Shown here one piece after another: positions 9,961 through 22,080 of a DNA stretch of 64,000 bases. The DNA lies in the NCBI RefSeq assembly GCF_021869535.1, contig NW_026262701.1:45883278-45947277 (forward strand), read 5' to 3'. The position numbers were made by a program, and so were the translations under genes. The notes under the pieces are model-generated. The model saw only the letters and a list, made by a program, of their open reading frames with translations. It was not told where the DNA came from and ran no database searches. The stretch's first letter is position 1. Each line of letters opens with the position of its first letter. The stretch comes from Mytilus californianus. Lineage: Eukaryota > Mollusca > Bivalvia > Mytilida > Mytilidae.

Positions 9961-11121
9961 TTAGAGTTCGGATCTTCTACAAAAAATACACGGCTTTCTA
10001 AACATACGTTTCAAAAGTATCGCTGCTTCATTACGAAACTTAATATCCATAAAAGCATATATTATTGGGTTCACAATATTATTGATTATAAACATGTTGT
10101 ACAAAAACATCACAACCGGTCTCTGTAAGATTGACAGCTGCTCCCAAAAATTTTCGTACATCCCTTCAAGAAGTAAAATTGTCACTTTTGGAAGAAAACA
10201 AAGTAAAAATACTACAGTTATAACAAGAAACATAATTGTGAGTTTGTGGCTAACACGACGATTATGTTTTCTTCGTTTCTTGGATGCAGTTGCCTTTTCA
10301 TTCGTTTCCATTGGACGTTGTCCGTTATACTTATCTGGTGAAAGATTTGATGTTTTGTCTGTTGTGGTTGACACATCGTCATCTCGAACCTCTGTACTTA
10401 CGCCTTCAGAATTTGTTTCCATATTTTTTTCATCTCTCGTATAGCGTTTTTTCATTTCTAAGTTACGAAAAACTGTATATCCTATTCTGCCATAAAGTAT
10501 GGTAAGTGTTATTACTATAACAAAAACTAACACACAATCCACAATCGCATGTAAATTTCTCATGAAAGGATGTCCTTCTTTCAATCTCCCACATCTGGTT
10601 CCTGATATTCCATACTTGACGCTGCGATAAGGAACAGAACCATACACAAATGGTAACGGTATGGCGTAAAGTAAAGAAATGACATTTGTAAATACTAATG
10701 AAATTCGTTTCATTAAAATCGTCATAGATTGTTTAAAAGGTAAACATATTTTCATGTATCGCTGAACAGCAATAATTACCAATATAGAAACCGGATTGAA
10801 AGTTGTAAGGCCAGTGCAAATCGCGAGGATCTTGCATACAAAATTGTTAGAAAAAGTAACTTGATTTAAGCACTGAAATATATAATTCACTGTAAGGTAT
10901 AGTGTTGCTATCATGTCAAATGCCGCTAAAACTGGTATGAAATATCTCTCATCTGATGGTCCCTTTATCTGAAACGCATACACCAACAACACAATTAAGT
11001 TCCCACATATTCCAAGAACGAGATAGACAGATAGTGAGATGATGTTTGTTATCAAGCTTGTTGTTAATTCATCATTCCATTCCGAAAATGTAATATTATT
11101 GCTAGTATTGCTAGTATTCAT
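9961..11121 (-). CDS. Class A GPCR, subtype B, gene 2
   Basis: Intact 386-residue single-exon receptor and the only undamaged subtype B copy. Seven membrane segments run from about 24 to 358. Landmarks are GN 40-41, Asp69 in TM2, Cys96 and Cys177 (the TM3-ECL2 pair), QRY 120-122, CFLP in TM6 near 308-311 and NPIIY 351-355. The short N-terminus MNTSNTSNN carries two sequons and lacks the leader Met found in genes 1 and 3. ICL3 is rich in Lys, Asp and Thr, ending in a KKRRKHNRR basic cluster before TM6; the tail has CIFC, a possible palmitoylation site. It differs from subtype A most in TM3 (a TTFNP stretch instead of TTYTS), TM5 and ICL3, so the ligand or coupling may differ; that is inference. 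Confidence 0.95.
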   Translation of the reverse strand: MNTSNTSNNITFSEWNDELTTSLITNIISLSVYLVLGICGNLIVLLVYAFQIKGPSDERYFIPVLAAFDMIATLYLTVNYIFQCLNQVTFSNNFVCKILAICTGLTTFNPVSILVIIAVQRYMKICLPFKQSMTILMKRISLVFTNVISLLYAIPLPFVYGSVPYRSVKYGISGTRCGRLKEGHPFMRNLHAIVDCVLVFVIVITLTILYGRIGYTVFRNLEMKKRYTRDEKNMETNSEGVSTEVRDDDVSTTTDKTSNLSPDKYNGQRPMETNEKATASKKRRKHNRRVSHKLTIMFLVITVVFLLCFLPKVTILLLEGMYENFWEQLSILQRPVVMFLYNMFIINNIVNPIIYAFMDIKFRNEAAILLKRMFRKPCIFCRRSEL

Positions 11122-12720
11122 ATCTAGACATCGATAATATAATCAAAATTATAATTCATTTCATATTAACATATTCATTGATTGTTAAATAAAATAGAGT
11201 TTTTTCCGGTTTAAAACAGACATATTCTTCCTGTATAACTTTCAAAACGTTTGAAATAAAAAACAAAGCACATTATGATTATAACTTTTCCTCATTAATC
11301 ATTTGTTAATATTGAATTTAAACAAAGTACGTTACGCTTCCGGGACTTTTTTCAAATTCGAAAATGCGTTTTGAATCGCCAAAAAAATAGTCTTCTCATT
11401 TTACACTTTTTTTTAACAACGGTGAATTTTAAATATATGCATAAAGTATGAGAATAAATGAAAGATGAGTTAATTTTTGTCCATATACTATGGCGCTGAA
11501 AAACTTCAATAACAAGGAGGCAATTTAACTTCTTTCTGGTTTCCATTTTGATCTGGATTTTTCGTAAAACATCACAAAAGACCATACGATTTCCCTCATA
11601 TTTGTATTTAATTTCACCAGTAACCAAATGATTTTTTGGAAATATGTTTATCCTATGGCAAAAAAAAAACAAATGATGACAAGTAAAATAAACATGCAAA
11701 ATACACTAACCTTCAGTAGCTCAACAGCTACTGCCTCATATTATCATTTATAAATTTGGTTAACAGAAAAAAAATCATATTTATCGCCGGACAAATTAAA
11801 ATGATTCAATAAATATATGAATCGCCAGTAACATATTCAAGGTCAACTGTGTGAAAAACTATTTTAAAATGCTCCGACTAATATATCCACCACCGGCAAA
11901 AAGTTCATGTACGTTCCAGTAGGCATTCTAAAAAAATGTTCATTTTCCAATTACTGACTTTCTATAAAGTTTTATTATTTCTTGGCAAAGGGAAACGACA
12001 CCTAGGTAGGACAAAGTATTCCATGATTCTCAGTTCTGTCCATTCAATAACATTGACAATACAATTTTTCTCTACTAGATGTGCATTTTGACAATAAATA
12101 TCTCTTCAGTGATGCTCGAGGCCAACGATATGATTATTCATACCATGTTGGTTTTTAAATGCATTTTCAAGTTGAAATTGATTATAGACATCTAAAAACT
12201 GCTATTTTAATAGCTTTTGTTAATTTTGAGTATAAAAAGAATACATGACAAAACAAACCAAACCAAAGTTATCGGAAATAAAGCTTTGTTTTTTTAGATA
12301 ATTATACGATGTTCGATACGCATATCTTTCAATCAAAAATTGTACAGAATCATGAAAATTCATCAAATGTATTTTATCAAAATTGTTTACAACTTGAGGT
12401 AGTGTAAGAGATACAGGGGAAATTGATAATGATTCTTTGAATACTTAGTATTGATCAGTTTTGCTATCTATAAAGTATGATTTTACACACAACTATGAAC
12501 TGCTCTTCTCGTGTTTTATTATAAATTGATTGGAAATAATGTCATTATATGATAAGTGAGCTTTTAATTCTATCAACCGAAACATTTTCCCGTTATCTCT
12601 TAATCAATAGCATTCTTGTGGATAAATAACGTAATATGAAGACTTTTATGTGGAAGGGGAAATAATTGTGAGTCACCAGTTGTCCCACTGTACAGAGACA
12701 AAGAAGTTCAATCCATTTAT
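11122..12720. other. 5' flank of receptor gene 2, duplicated at 25793-27390
   Basis: No supported gene. About 1.6 kb aligns throughout with 25793-27390 upstream of the 22.6k pseudogene. The open frame at 11352-11699 on the minus strand is broken in that copy (long A run and indels), so it is not annotated as coding. Confidence 0.75.
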
Positions 12721-12739
12721 TATCATAAAGTTCGGATTT

Positions 12740-14203
12740 AGGAGAAAGTCTTTCTATTGATACTTTCTTTGTTGTCTTATTTATATAAGTCTATTACAGA
12801 GGCAGAATCTTTTTAGAAAATGTTGGTCAATAACAATTAAGGTCAACTAAATGCGATGCGTACACTCCTAGAGTAACTGGTCTCACTTCACTAAGCGTAG
12901 TAGTTCTGGATTGTTTGTGTTCAGTCGTGGTTGCTTTTTTCTAACAGTTTTGCTTTTTTTTATTTTTATCTATATTTCTTCTGTACACATTTTGTCTTGT
13001 TCACTGCTAGTTCTGTTTTGAATACTGCTTCTGATATGGGTAATTTACATTTGTCTTAGACAGGTGTACCTGATAAAAAAATATAGCAAATACAAAGAGA
13101 ACTTTTGTTTACTTTTATTCATTCCGATTTATATTACACATGGAACAAACAATTTTAAAAATTTTACTGTACAAGATAACTTTACACATAAACACCTATT
13201 GTGTTGAATTTGATAAAATCGTTGAAACTGAAGAAGGCCATTTGTTGATCAGAAATATTTATCTATAGAAATGTCTTACATCCTATTCGTATATTAATAT
13301 CTTTTATTATACATTTAGCAGTAAATACAAGTAAATTGAATGGGTAATACAATCAATAAAAATTGTGCTGTATCAGCCATCCGTGATGATTTTGAAATCA
13401 GTCACGGTTGAAAAGACTTTATCAAACCCTTAATATGTATGATGTCATGTAATCGATATCAGCCACGGTTGCAAAGGCTTTATCCAACCCATTATCTGTA
13501 CTACGTCATGTCACGTGAAAAAATCTACTTAGTTTATAACTAAGTGTATATTGCTGGTGGGTCATTTTCATAGACTTCAGTATATATTTATGTAGAATAT
13601 TTTCGTTGAAATACATTGAAGCAGAAAATTTCTAGTAAAATGTTTCCAAACCGGAGCTTTGGAATCAACAACTTGTTTTTGGAGTAAGTCAAATTGACAA
13701 GCCCACGAATGACCAAAACATACAGTACGTACAAATCCGTTCCATCACTGTGTGATTAGGAACTTGAAATATGATTCAGGGATGAACTATGTTAAATTCA
13801 GTTCACTTTACTTTTTATAAAATCAATGTATAAGCCGATTGTAAGACAAACATCGGGATATGTAGATAACCTTTGGTCATCCATACGTCCGTATTTTGGT
13901 AAATTAGTTTTAAGCTGATGCCAATGTTTTTTTTTATATTTCGGTGGTAGGAAAAAAACAACCACAGTTCACCACTGCAGCTTTCTTGTACAATGTGAAA
14001 CGTTCAGAAGTTTAATCTTTGATTTTCAAACATATGACTTTGAATGAAGGAACGAAACGTCCTAAAAAAGATCGATTTCCTGAATTGAAAATAGATTTTG
14101 TTCAGCCCACTTTATAGAATCCCCACAATTCGTTGCGGACGGTTTAATTGAAAGAAAAACAATCCATAAAAAACTTATTATACTTTTTCATTCTCATTTG
14201 ATA
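12740..14203. other. 3' flank of the 14.2k pseudogene
   Basis: Diverged copy of the subtype A 3' flanks (370-1500, 18130-19400, 50830-51900). It serves as an empty site for the small insertion at 51153-51349: the sequence here reads GACAGGTGTACCTGATA without interruption. No gene supported. Confidence 0.7.
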
Positions 14204-15417
14204 TTACACACGAATTCTTCTAATGCAAAAATACGGCCTAATGAACATGCGTTTCAATAACCTTGCTGCATTATCGCGAAACTCGATGCCCATAAAAGCG
14301 TAAATTATAGCGTTTACTATATCATTGTTGATGAGGATATAGTATAAGAAAGTCACAGCAGGTCTTTGCGAGAAGGACAAGTTTTTCTAAAAATCTTCGT
14401 CGATGCCTTCAAGAACCCTAATTGTCACCTTTGGTATATAACAAAGTACAAATACTGTTGTGATAATAAAAACATAACTGTGAGTTTATGGGTTATTCGA
14501 CGATTGACTATTCTCCGTTTTCTTGATACAGTTGATACCATATTATTTGCTACAAGACGACTTTTAATGGCCCTCAGTCCTTCAAAGTCTGTTTCAGTTT
14601 CTGGTATCATTGACTGGTTTGATGTGGTTATCATCTCTATATCTATACATTCAATATCAGAACGATTTTTGTCTTCATCAGTTATTTCAATATCTTTCTT
14701 AGCTCCACTTGTGTGATTCTTGTGTACTTTTTAGCTACAAAATGCCGTTTTTAGAATTCTGCCGTAAATGACAATAAACGACGATACAAAGACAAAGATG
14801 GATATACCAAATAGAATCGAATATATAAACTTTAGAGAAGCATGTTCTTCACTCAATCTTCCACACATCATTCCCGAGATACCATACTTTGTGCTTGTGT
14901 ATGGAATGGTTCCATATACAAATGTTAACGGTAAAGCAAAAATCAAGGGTAATAGAAGTGCCAGAAACAATGCAGTTCTTTTCATTTAAATCGACGATGG
15001 AAAGTTTCACAGGCATAATACTTTCCTATATCTCTGAACTGCAATGGTAAATAATATGAAAACCGAGTAATAAGTAGTATTTTCTATAAAAAACACGAGT
15101 GTCATGCATAGAATGTTGTTTGAAAATGTCGTCTGATAGAAAAACCGAATTAAATTATGCACTCCAAGATATATTATTGCTATCATGTCAAAGAAAGCTA
15201 AAATTGGTATGAAATATCTTTCATCTGATGGCCTTTTCATCTGAAACGCATAAACCAATAAAACAAACACGTTTCCCCTTGTTCCAACAGCAAGATAAAC
15301 GGAAAGTATGATAATGTTCGGAATAAGGCTGTTTGATATTTCATCGTTTCATTCTGATAAAGTTATATTATTGAGAATAGTGTTATCATTCATATTAATC
15401 TCTTTTTTCCTTGACAT
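14204..15417 (-). pseudogene. Class A GPCR pseudogene, subtype A (14.2k)
   Basis: Whole receptor length is recognisable but dead. From the N-terminus: the Trp of SEW is TGA; the TM1 GTCGN Cys is Arg; there is a frameshift after QRYRKV near 15020 and another near 14990; a TAA replaces Leu in the CRSLK-like ICL3 start near 14735; one T is lost from a T run in TM6 near 14467; and the EDFW Trp is TAG near 14387. NPIIY has become NAIIY. ICL3 (TTSNQSMIPETE) is closest to the 52k pseudogene, which shares the TM6 one-base deletion. Its start and upstream 200 bases are instead nearly identical to gene 1, so the locus is a mosaic. Confidence 0.93.
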
Positions 15418-15895
15418 TCAAAACACTTGTAATTAAAATCAAGACGTGTAATGTATTAACTGTTTACTGATTTCTATGTTAACTAAAGTTAAAGTTTGTT
15501 TTTCGTAACACAATATCCAGGAAGTGTGTTCCTTTCTTAAAAGAATGCATTATTAAAATATCCGTACCCGGTATTATCATTTAAATACAAAGGTGAACCA
15601 TAAAATCAAATAATTTAAATAATCAGTAAAATAACTTCACACATACACAAATAACAAGGCATACCAAAACGTAGTAATACTTAATCCTATAAATAAAAGG
15701 AGATGGGGTATATTACAATGAGACAGCAACTAAGCGACAATAAAACCAAAATACATCTACAGGTGTAACATTACAATAGAACACACTTAAATGATATTGT
15801 AGTAAAAACAAATGCAGCACACAATAATATCATCAAGTTAAGTACACATTTCTTTTAAAATAAAGATTTCATTTCATGTCCAAGTACAATTTTTT
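15418..15895. other. 5' flank of the 14.2k pseudogene
   Basis: Nearly identical to 2867-3055 for about the first 180 bases, then diverging. A CCAGGAAGT element lies at 15517-15525, 100 bases upstream of the dead start codon. Confidence 0.7.
15517..15525 (+). promoter_or_regulatory. Conserved upstream element CCAGGAAGT (pseudogene copy)
   Basis: Same sequence and same 100-base spacing as at gene 1. Retained although the downstream gene is broken, consistent with recent conversion. Confidence 0.35.
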
Positions 15896-17820
15896 ATACG
15901 TTTTATTACTGAAAAGGGAATGGTAAGTTAATCAAATATACTTACACATGGATTCATTGTAAGACAATTCTATTGCTAAGGTAATGTTTTACACAGAGAA
16001 GATACATCATAACTGTCATTGGGGAAAATTGATACAAATGAAAGACGCTTGTCTAAGACCCCAAAGATTTTTTTACACTCTAGTGTAAACAGTCCAAATA
16101 TGCAATTAAAATACACATTGTCATATAAATGAAGTCCGGATCGGCATCATTATTTATATTGTCGATAGACGTAAGGTAAAAAGGGGGAAAGATATCAAGG
16201 TGACAATATAATAATCAATACCATAAGTCGAAGGAAACAGACATCACTGTGAAAGAAAAAAAAAAAAACGATAAACGCGTTACAGAAACCTTAAGACTGA
16301 GCAAAACGCTCCCCCACTAAATCGAGGAAACTCCTGTGCTCCCAAAGGGTAGACAGTATAGGCTCTACAAGTGTTATCTGTCATAAAAATCCGACGTTTA
16401 ATGCATTCTAATGGGGGATGGAAGAGGGTCTAGATGGGGGGTCGTTCATTTCTGAATTTTTTTAATTTTTAGAGCATTTTTCTCTATACCTTATTTTTTT
16501 ACCCATTGTTCTCTATTCTTTATATTTTACCATCCCATTATTCTCTGTTCTTTATATTTCACTATCCGTTATTCTGTATTCTTTATTTGTTTTGCATATT
16601 TTTCTCTAGTTTTTATTGTATGCCTTTATTCTAAACTGTTTGCCTAGTATTCTCTATTCTGAAAACCCCACACAGACTCTAATGGAATACTTGCAAATTG
16701 AATTATATCCCGTTAAACAAATGCAATTAATAGATATGTTCCATACGTATATGTTGCTCATTGTCGAAGGCCCTATGGTGACTTGTATTTCTTAACATTC
16801 TTGTGCTTTTATCTATGGTTGATAGCTGTCTCATTGGCAATCTTACCACAACTCCTTATTGATTTATCAATCGCCCATTACAAATGCATTATACGAAAGT
16901 AGGTAGGTTAGATACTTAAGTAAATCATAACTAATGTCGCTTGCCAGACAATATTGTTTTTATGAAAAACGAGTTTCTTGACGGTTGTAAAAACAAATGA
17001 GAGGATACTGTGTAGTTAACCTTTTACTGACTGCAGATGTTAAGCGAAAGTTATAAGTTTTCTTGTCAATTAGTAGGCCAATACTTAGAGGGAACTTTGT
17101 GGTGGCAATTCAGTCGTTGTTGGAGCATAAGTTCATTTGCGATCTTTTCTTCGGTAGAAGTTGTTGGTATAAACTTACATGATTTTTTATCTCAATTTTG
17201 ATTATTGTCGTTACTGTTTACAAAACTATAAATACTAGGGATTTTCTACCCCAAAAGAAAATTACCTTAGCCAAAAAGTTGGGAATTTTGCATCCTCAAG
17301 GCTCTCCAAATTCGTACTTCATTTGCCCTTTTTAACTTTGTATTATTCGAGCGTCACTGATGAATCGTTTGTAAACGAAACTCGCGTCTGACGTATAAAA
17401 TTTTAATCCTGGTATCTAAGAAGAGTTTATTTATTAATTTATCATTTTAGTCTATATTAATGTGATTTCTAATTTCCACTACAAATATTTAATCTTTTCT
17501 CATGTTATTAACTTTAACCAGCAAAATAATAGTACATTGAAAGAATAAGTCAGACAGTTAATATTCTTATTCTTCACAAGCTCGTGAAATAAAAATATAC
17601 TCACCACAATAGTCATGAACATTCATGCAATAATCCTAATAGTATATTATTTGTATCTACGTTGTTCAACTTATCTTTATTTACACTATTCATTTTCTTG
17701 GCACAAATGAATGCATGTTGTTTATATTAGTATTGTCCTAGAGTACTCATCTAGTGTTTGACTAGTTTGATAAGTAATTCGTTTTATCAAAATATTATTA
17801 AACAATATTTATTTACGTTA
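15896..17820. other. Distal 5' flank between the 14.2k pseudogene and gene 3
   Basis: No gene. Parts align with the start of the 3 kb tandem unit (3341-3515), with 49510-50480 and with 62350-63650, so this is the shared distal flank of the duplicated units. It contains a reverse Rpt-1-like piece (about 16757-16862) and an Rpt-4 copy. Bases 16440-16660 are a T-rich low-complexity stretch with repeated TTCTCTATTCTTTAT-like words. Confidence 0.6.
17225..17425 (+). repeat. Dispersed repeat Rpt-4
   Basis: Contains GAGCGTCACTGATGAATCGT and an ATCCTGGTATCTAAG end, a family recalled from bivalve genomes. Related copies lie at 24930-25260 (internally deleted) and 44046-44130 (reverse). Confidence 0.65.
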
Positions 17821-19604
17821 TTTTATATATTTTCCCTCTGAGCAATACCATTTTAATTAACACATATAATTATATTGGTCTTTTAGAGTTTTTGCAATTT
17901 CATCAGTCTGAGTGTTACTTTGATTAGGCTCTTTCTAATCGATTTACGAGATTTTCTGTCGCCTTAATTTAGATTCTAATACCTTTAAGTGCAATTTGAC
18001 CCTGCTTTCGGTCTGTATTTATTTTAAAATTCTACTCTAGTCAGGTGACGAATACGGTGTGTCTTTGTCTGGTTATTAAGAGGTTGAGATGATTAATGGC
18101 GAGATGTAGAACTCCATGGAACCATTCTATCCGTGGAATGTATGTATCGAGTTAGGTTATCCCATCCTTCTGTTGATATTTTCTTTGTTTTCATGGTTAT
18201 ATAATTCTGTTGCTGAGGCAGAATATCTTTATTTTTATAAAATATTGGTCAATATCAAATAAGGTAAAATAAAAGCGATGCCTTCCAAACCAGAGTACCT
18301 GGTTTTACTTCCTGTTTGTGCGGTAGTTCGTGATCTTTCATGTTCTGTCGTGTTTGCTTTTGAGACAATTTTTTGTTACCTTCAAATATTATCTTACATG
18401 TCTGTTGTAATCATTTTTTTTTCTGGAATACTCCCTCTTATATTGCTATTTTACATTTGCCTTGGAAAGGTGAACGTCATAGAAGCCAAATTGCAAAAAC
18501 CGTACTAAAAATATGTTCATCTTTATTAATCTGGATCAATTTTACACAAGGAGCTCGAGCAAACAATAAAATACACATGCAGGATACTTTATGAGTTTGG
18601 CTAAGCGATTGTACAGTTATTGAGCAAGTGATAGTAAAAATCAATATATTTTCGCATATTTACAATAATCATATTTTTAAAATACAACAATGAATATTGA
18701 AATTGTAGAAATGGAAGATTATATTTCCGAAAAGGACAAAATTGTGGAAACAACGAGAAGTTGTTTATCTTTTTTTTTACAGGTTTAATCGCTTTGTCTA
18801 ACACCTTTGTCAGTTTACTTGGATCTCAACCATTGTAAAGAAAACGTTTGGATGCATATGGATTTTTATATAAACATATATATACATTTCGCATGTTTTT
18901 GTTTAAAGATTCTTAAGTAGAAACTCAATATAGTAATATGTTTGCAAATAAAAGCTTTACATTTAGCAACTTGCTATTGGAGTAAGCCAAAACTGAAAAA
19001 CGCCCGAATGACCAAAACATAAATAAAACGTACAGTTCCGTTCTCATACTGTGTTAAAAGGAACATGTAATATGATCTAGGGATGAATCAAACCTGCTTT
19101 ACTTCTCATAATATTAATGTAAAACCAAGCAACAAAGACATGCAATAATACAATTGACCGTTCATACATTCGCATTTTGGGGGTAACAGAGTTTAACGCT
19201 TATGTCAATAGTTCATAGTTCGGTAGTACTTTATCAATTATAGTTCACCACTACAGCTTTTTTGTAGAAAGTGAAATGAATAGAAGTTTACTCCCTGATT
19301 TAGAAATCTACGATTTTGCTTTCAGAAAAAAAAGGGAATGAACAAAGCGAACTAAAACTTACAGTTCATGAACTTAAAATACATTTTTGTGGAATATGAC
19401 AGTTGTTATCTATTCGTTTGATGTGTTTGAGATTTTGGCTTGGCATTTTGATAAAGGACTTTTCGTTTTGAATTTTCTTTGGATTTCGGTATTTTTGTTA
19501 TTTTACTTTTCAGTCTACTTGATAGAATCCATGTTCCCCACAACTCATTGAGAACGGTTTGATTGAAAAAAAAGCAATCCGTAACAAACGTATTATAGTT
19601 TTAT
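17821..19604. other. 3' flank of receptor gene 3
   Basis: Diverged copy of 1-1500 and 50560-51900. The open frame at 18278-18508 has no matching frame in the paralogous flanks. A 130-base piece of Rpt-3 (19385-19513) has inserted just before the AGTCTACTTGATAGAATCC block that abuts it in other copies. Confidence 0.6.
19385..19513 (+). repeat. Rpt-3 fragment
   Basis: Contains GAATATGACAGTTGTTATCT and CGTTTTGAATTTTCTTTGGA, matching the second half of the family at 33225-33417 and 44988-45170. Absent at the equivalent points of the 14.1k and 51.85k flanks. Confidence 0.7.
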
Positions 19605-20816
19605 CTACATATTTGATATCACACACGAATTGAACATGCGTTTCAATAAAATTGCTGCATTATCGCGAAACTCTTTGTCCATAAAAGCGTAGATTATAGG
19701 GTTTACTATATTGTTGAAAATGAAGATATGGTATAGGAACGTGACAACAGGTCTTTGTGATGTGGACAGGTTTTCCCAAAAATCTTCGTAGATTCCTTCA
19801 AGACACAGTACTGTCACCTTTGGTATATAACAAAGTAAAAATACTATAGTGATAATAAAAAACATAACTGTAAGTTTATTGGTTATACGACGATTGTGTA
19901 TTCTCCGTTGTCTGGTTGAAGCTGATTCCATGTTTTGGGATCCAGGACGACTTTTAACGACCCGCTGTCCATTAAAGTCTGAATTAGTTTCTGGTATCAT
20001 TGACTGTTTTGCTGTTATGCTTGATGTGGATATCATCTCTTTATCTTTACAACCAATATCAGTATGACTTTCGTCTTCATCGGTCTTTTCCATTTCTTTC
20101 TTACTTGCGCTAGTGTCATTTTTGTGTACTTTTAAGCTACGATACACTGATCTTAGAATTTTGCCGTAAATGATAATAAGTGATGTTACTATGACAAAGA
20201 CGAACATACCAAATCCAATCGAAGATAAAGTCTTGATCAAAGCATGTCCTTTTTTCAATCTTCCACATCTCATTCCCGAGATACCATATTTAGTGCTGTG
20301 GTATGGACTGGTACCATAGATAAAAGGTATTGGTAAAGCACACAGAAAGGCTACGCCAATTACTAGGAATAATGCAGTTCTTTTCATAGTAGTCGACATG
20401 GATGGTGTCAGAGACATGCATACTTTCCTGTATCTCTGAATTGCAATAATAAATAATATGAGAACCGAGTAATGATTAAAATTTCCAACAAAAAACACGA
20501 GTGTTTTGCATAGAATGTTGTTTGAAAATTTCGTCTGATAGAAGCACTGAAATATATAATGAACTCCAAGATATATTGTTGCTATCATGTCGAAGAACGC
20601 TAAAATTGGTATGAAATATCTTTCTTCTGATGGCTTCTTCATCTGAAACGCATAAACCAACAACACAAAGACGTTTCCACATGTACCAAGAGCAAGATAA
20701 ATGAAAAGTATGATTATGTTTGGCATTAGGCTGTTTGTTATTTCCTCATTCCATTCTGATAAAGTTACTTTGCTGAAAGTAGTGTTAATATTCATATTAA
20801 TCCTTTTACCTGACAC
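19605..20816 (-). CDS. Class A GPCR, subtype A, gene 3
   Basis: 403-residue open receptor frame. Landmarks: GN 48-49, Asp76, Cys103 and Cys184 (disulphide pair), QRY 127-129, LCYIP in TM6 near 328-332 and NPIIY 372-376. ICL3 is the longest of the subtype A copies (about 222-312), with a TSSITAKQSMIPE insert. The C-tail is odd: after LLKRMF it reads NSCVISNM. Compared with gene 1, a deletion of about 26 bases next to 19630 removed the INPCFC region and shifted the frame into what is out-of-frame sequence elsewhere. The possible palmitoylation pair is lost, though a single Cys remains. The seven-helix core is intact, so I keep it as coding with an altered tail. Confidence 0.92.
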   Translation of the reverse strand: MSGKRINMNINTTFSKVTLSEWNEEITNSLMPNIIILFIYLALGTCGNVFVLLVYAFQMKKPSEERYFIPILAFFDMIATIYLGVHYIFQCFYQTKFSNNILCKTLVFFVGNFNHYSVLILFIIAIQRYRKVCMSLTPSMSTTMKRTALFLVIGVAFLCALPIPFIYGTSPYHSTKYGISGMRCGRLKKGHALIKTLSSIGFGMFVFVIVTSLIIIYGKILRSVYRSLKVHKNDTSASKKEMEKTDEDESHTDIGCKDKEMISTSSITAKQSMIPETNSDFNGQRVVKSRPGSQNMESASTRQRRIHNRRITNKLTVMFFIITIVFLLCYIPKVTVLCLEGIYEDFWENLSTSQRPVVTFLYHIFIFNNIVNPIIYAFMDKEFRDNAAILLKRMFNSCVISNM

Positions 20817-21535
20817 TCAAAAGACTTGAATTCAAAGATAAAGTCATATAATGTTTTAACTATTTCCATATTCCCATGAAACTAAAGGATTAAGTTTGTA
20901 ACCCAATATCAGGGAAGTTTGCTTCTTTCTTGAAAATGCAATAAATAAAAATGTCCTTATGATATAATCATTTTTACAAACAGGAATTTTTTTTGTTAAA
21001 ATAACAGAACTTAAATAAAAAGGTAAATGCCATTTTGAAACAGAAAAAAGTCAATAACTGTAGGGCATGCGCCTGTAATATAAGGAAACATTCCTTGAAA
21101 TAAAAAAAAAAAAAAAAAAAACCACACAAACACCACACGCTCACATATTATATATCATGATATTCACTAGAATATCAAAGTAATGAAATACACGGTTGCG
21201 TTTGATTATTTCCTTTGAGAATAAAAAGAGACGTGGGAGATACTTCAATACGACCTCACCGACACTAAAAACCAAAAGCCATCTAGAGATCAGACGTTCA
21301 ACCCACAAATGAACGTTCTAGTTTGATCTAGACGTTGTTATATGATTTTCAATGAAGCTTGACAAAAATTAAAAAAATGTCGAAATATTTGGTTACCACT
21401 TTACCATTTCTTTTTTTTTGTACTGCTAACGTCATAGTATGTAACATTAACATGAAAAACAGAACTGGAAGACATGATCCGGTACAATTGCCAATACATC
21501 ACAGTACATAGTTTTAAATCAGATAAATAGAAAAC
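20817..21535. other. 5' flank of receptor gene 3
   Basis: Shares the ATTCAAA...ACTTG start, the AGGGAAGT element (20911-20918, about 95 bases upstream of the start codon) and the CACACGCTCACATATT block (also near 53768) with other copies. A long A run lies at 21101-21120. No gene. Confidence 0.6.
20909..20918 (+). promoter_or_regulatory. Upstream element TCAGGGAAGT
   Basis: One-base variant of the CCAGGAAGT element, about 95 bases from the gene 3 start codon. Inferred from recurrence in the family. Confidence 0.35.
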
Positions 21536-22080
21536 CTGACATTCAAAACACTTCGAATAACCAAATGAAACATTTCATATTTTAACTATTTCCCAATTTT
21601 TATGAAATTAAAGATGGCCGTTTGTTTTGATCAGTTATTCCCGCGAGGTTATTTGCCATCATTTAAATATGCAACATGAAAAGATGTCCTTGTATTATCA
21701 TTATTTCTACAAACCGATTATAATCAAAGAATTGAAATTAACAGTTTAATGACATAATGAAGCAGGAAAAGTTAATAACTAGTTGAGGCACTAGTAATAT
21801 ATGAAAGCCTTATTCGAGTCTTAAGAACAAAAGCCACACTCACACGCCCACACATCCAAATATTGTATTCGATGATATTGACTTGAATATCATGGTAATG
21901 AATTATACGGTTGAATATGATTGAACCCTTCGTTATAAGAGCGAACACATGCAGAAATTAATTACAAATTGACAAAAAAATATCAGGTGCCGTAAGCTTC
22001 TTTTTTCAACGATTTCAAAGATTCATTTCTATCAATACACTTGTTAATCATCTGCATATATGCAGTTATGTTTATCGGTT
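21536..22080. other. Orphan 5' flank without a receptor
   Basis: GACATTCAAAACACTTCG at 21539 is the block that normally lies just upstream of a receptor start codon, followed by the usual upstream sequence (GCGAGGTTATTTGCCATCAT and on to about 21950). Left of it, where a receptor N-terminus should be, there is none. It is closely matched by 54300-54720, also gene-less. Confidence 0.6.

Noticed and set aside
11352..11699. 115-residue minus-strand frame
   Set aside because: The paralogous region at 26000-26330 breaks it with homopolymer and indel changes.
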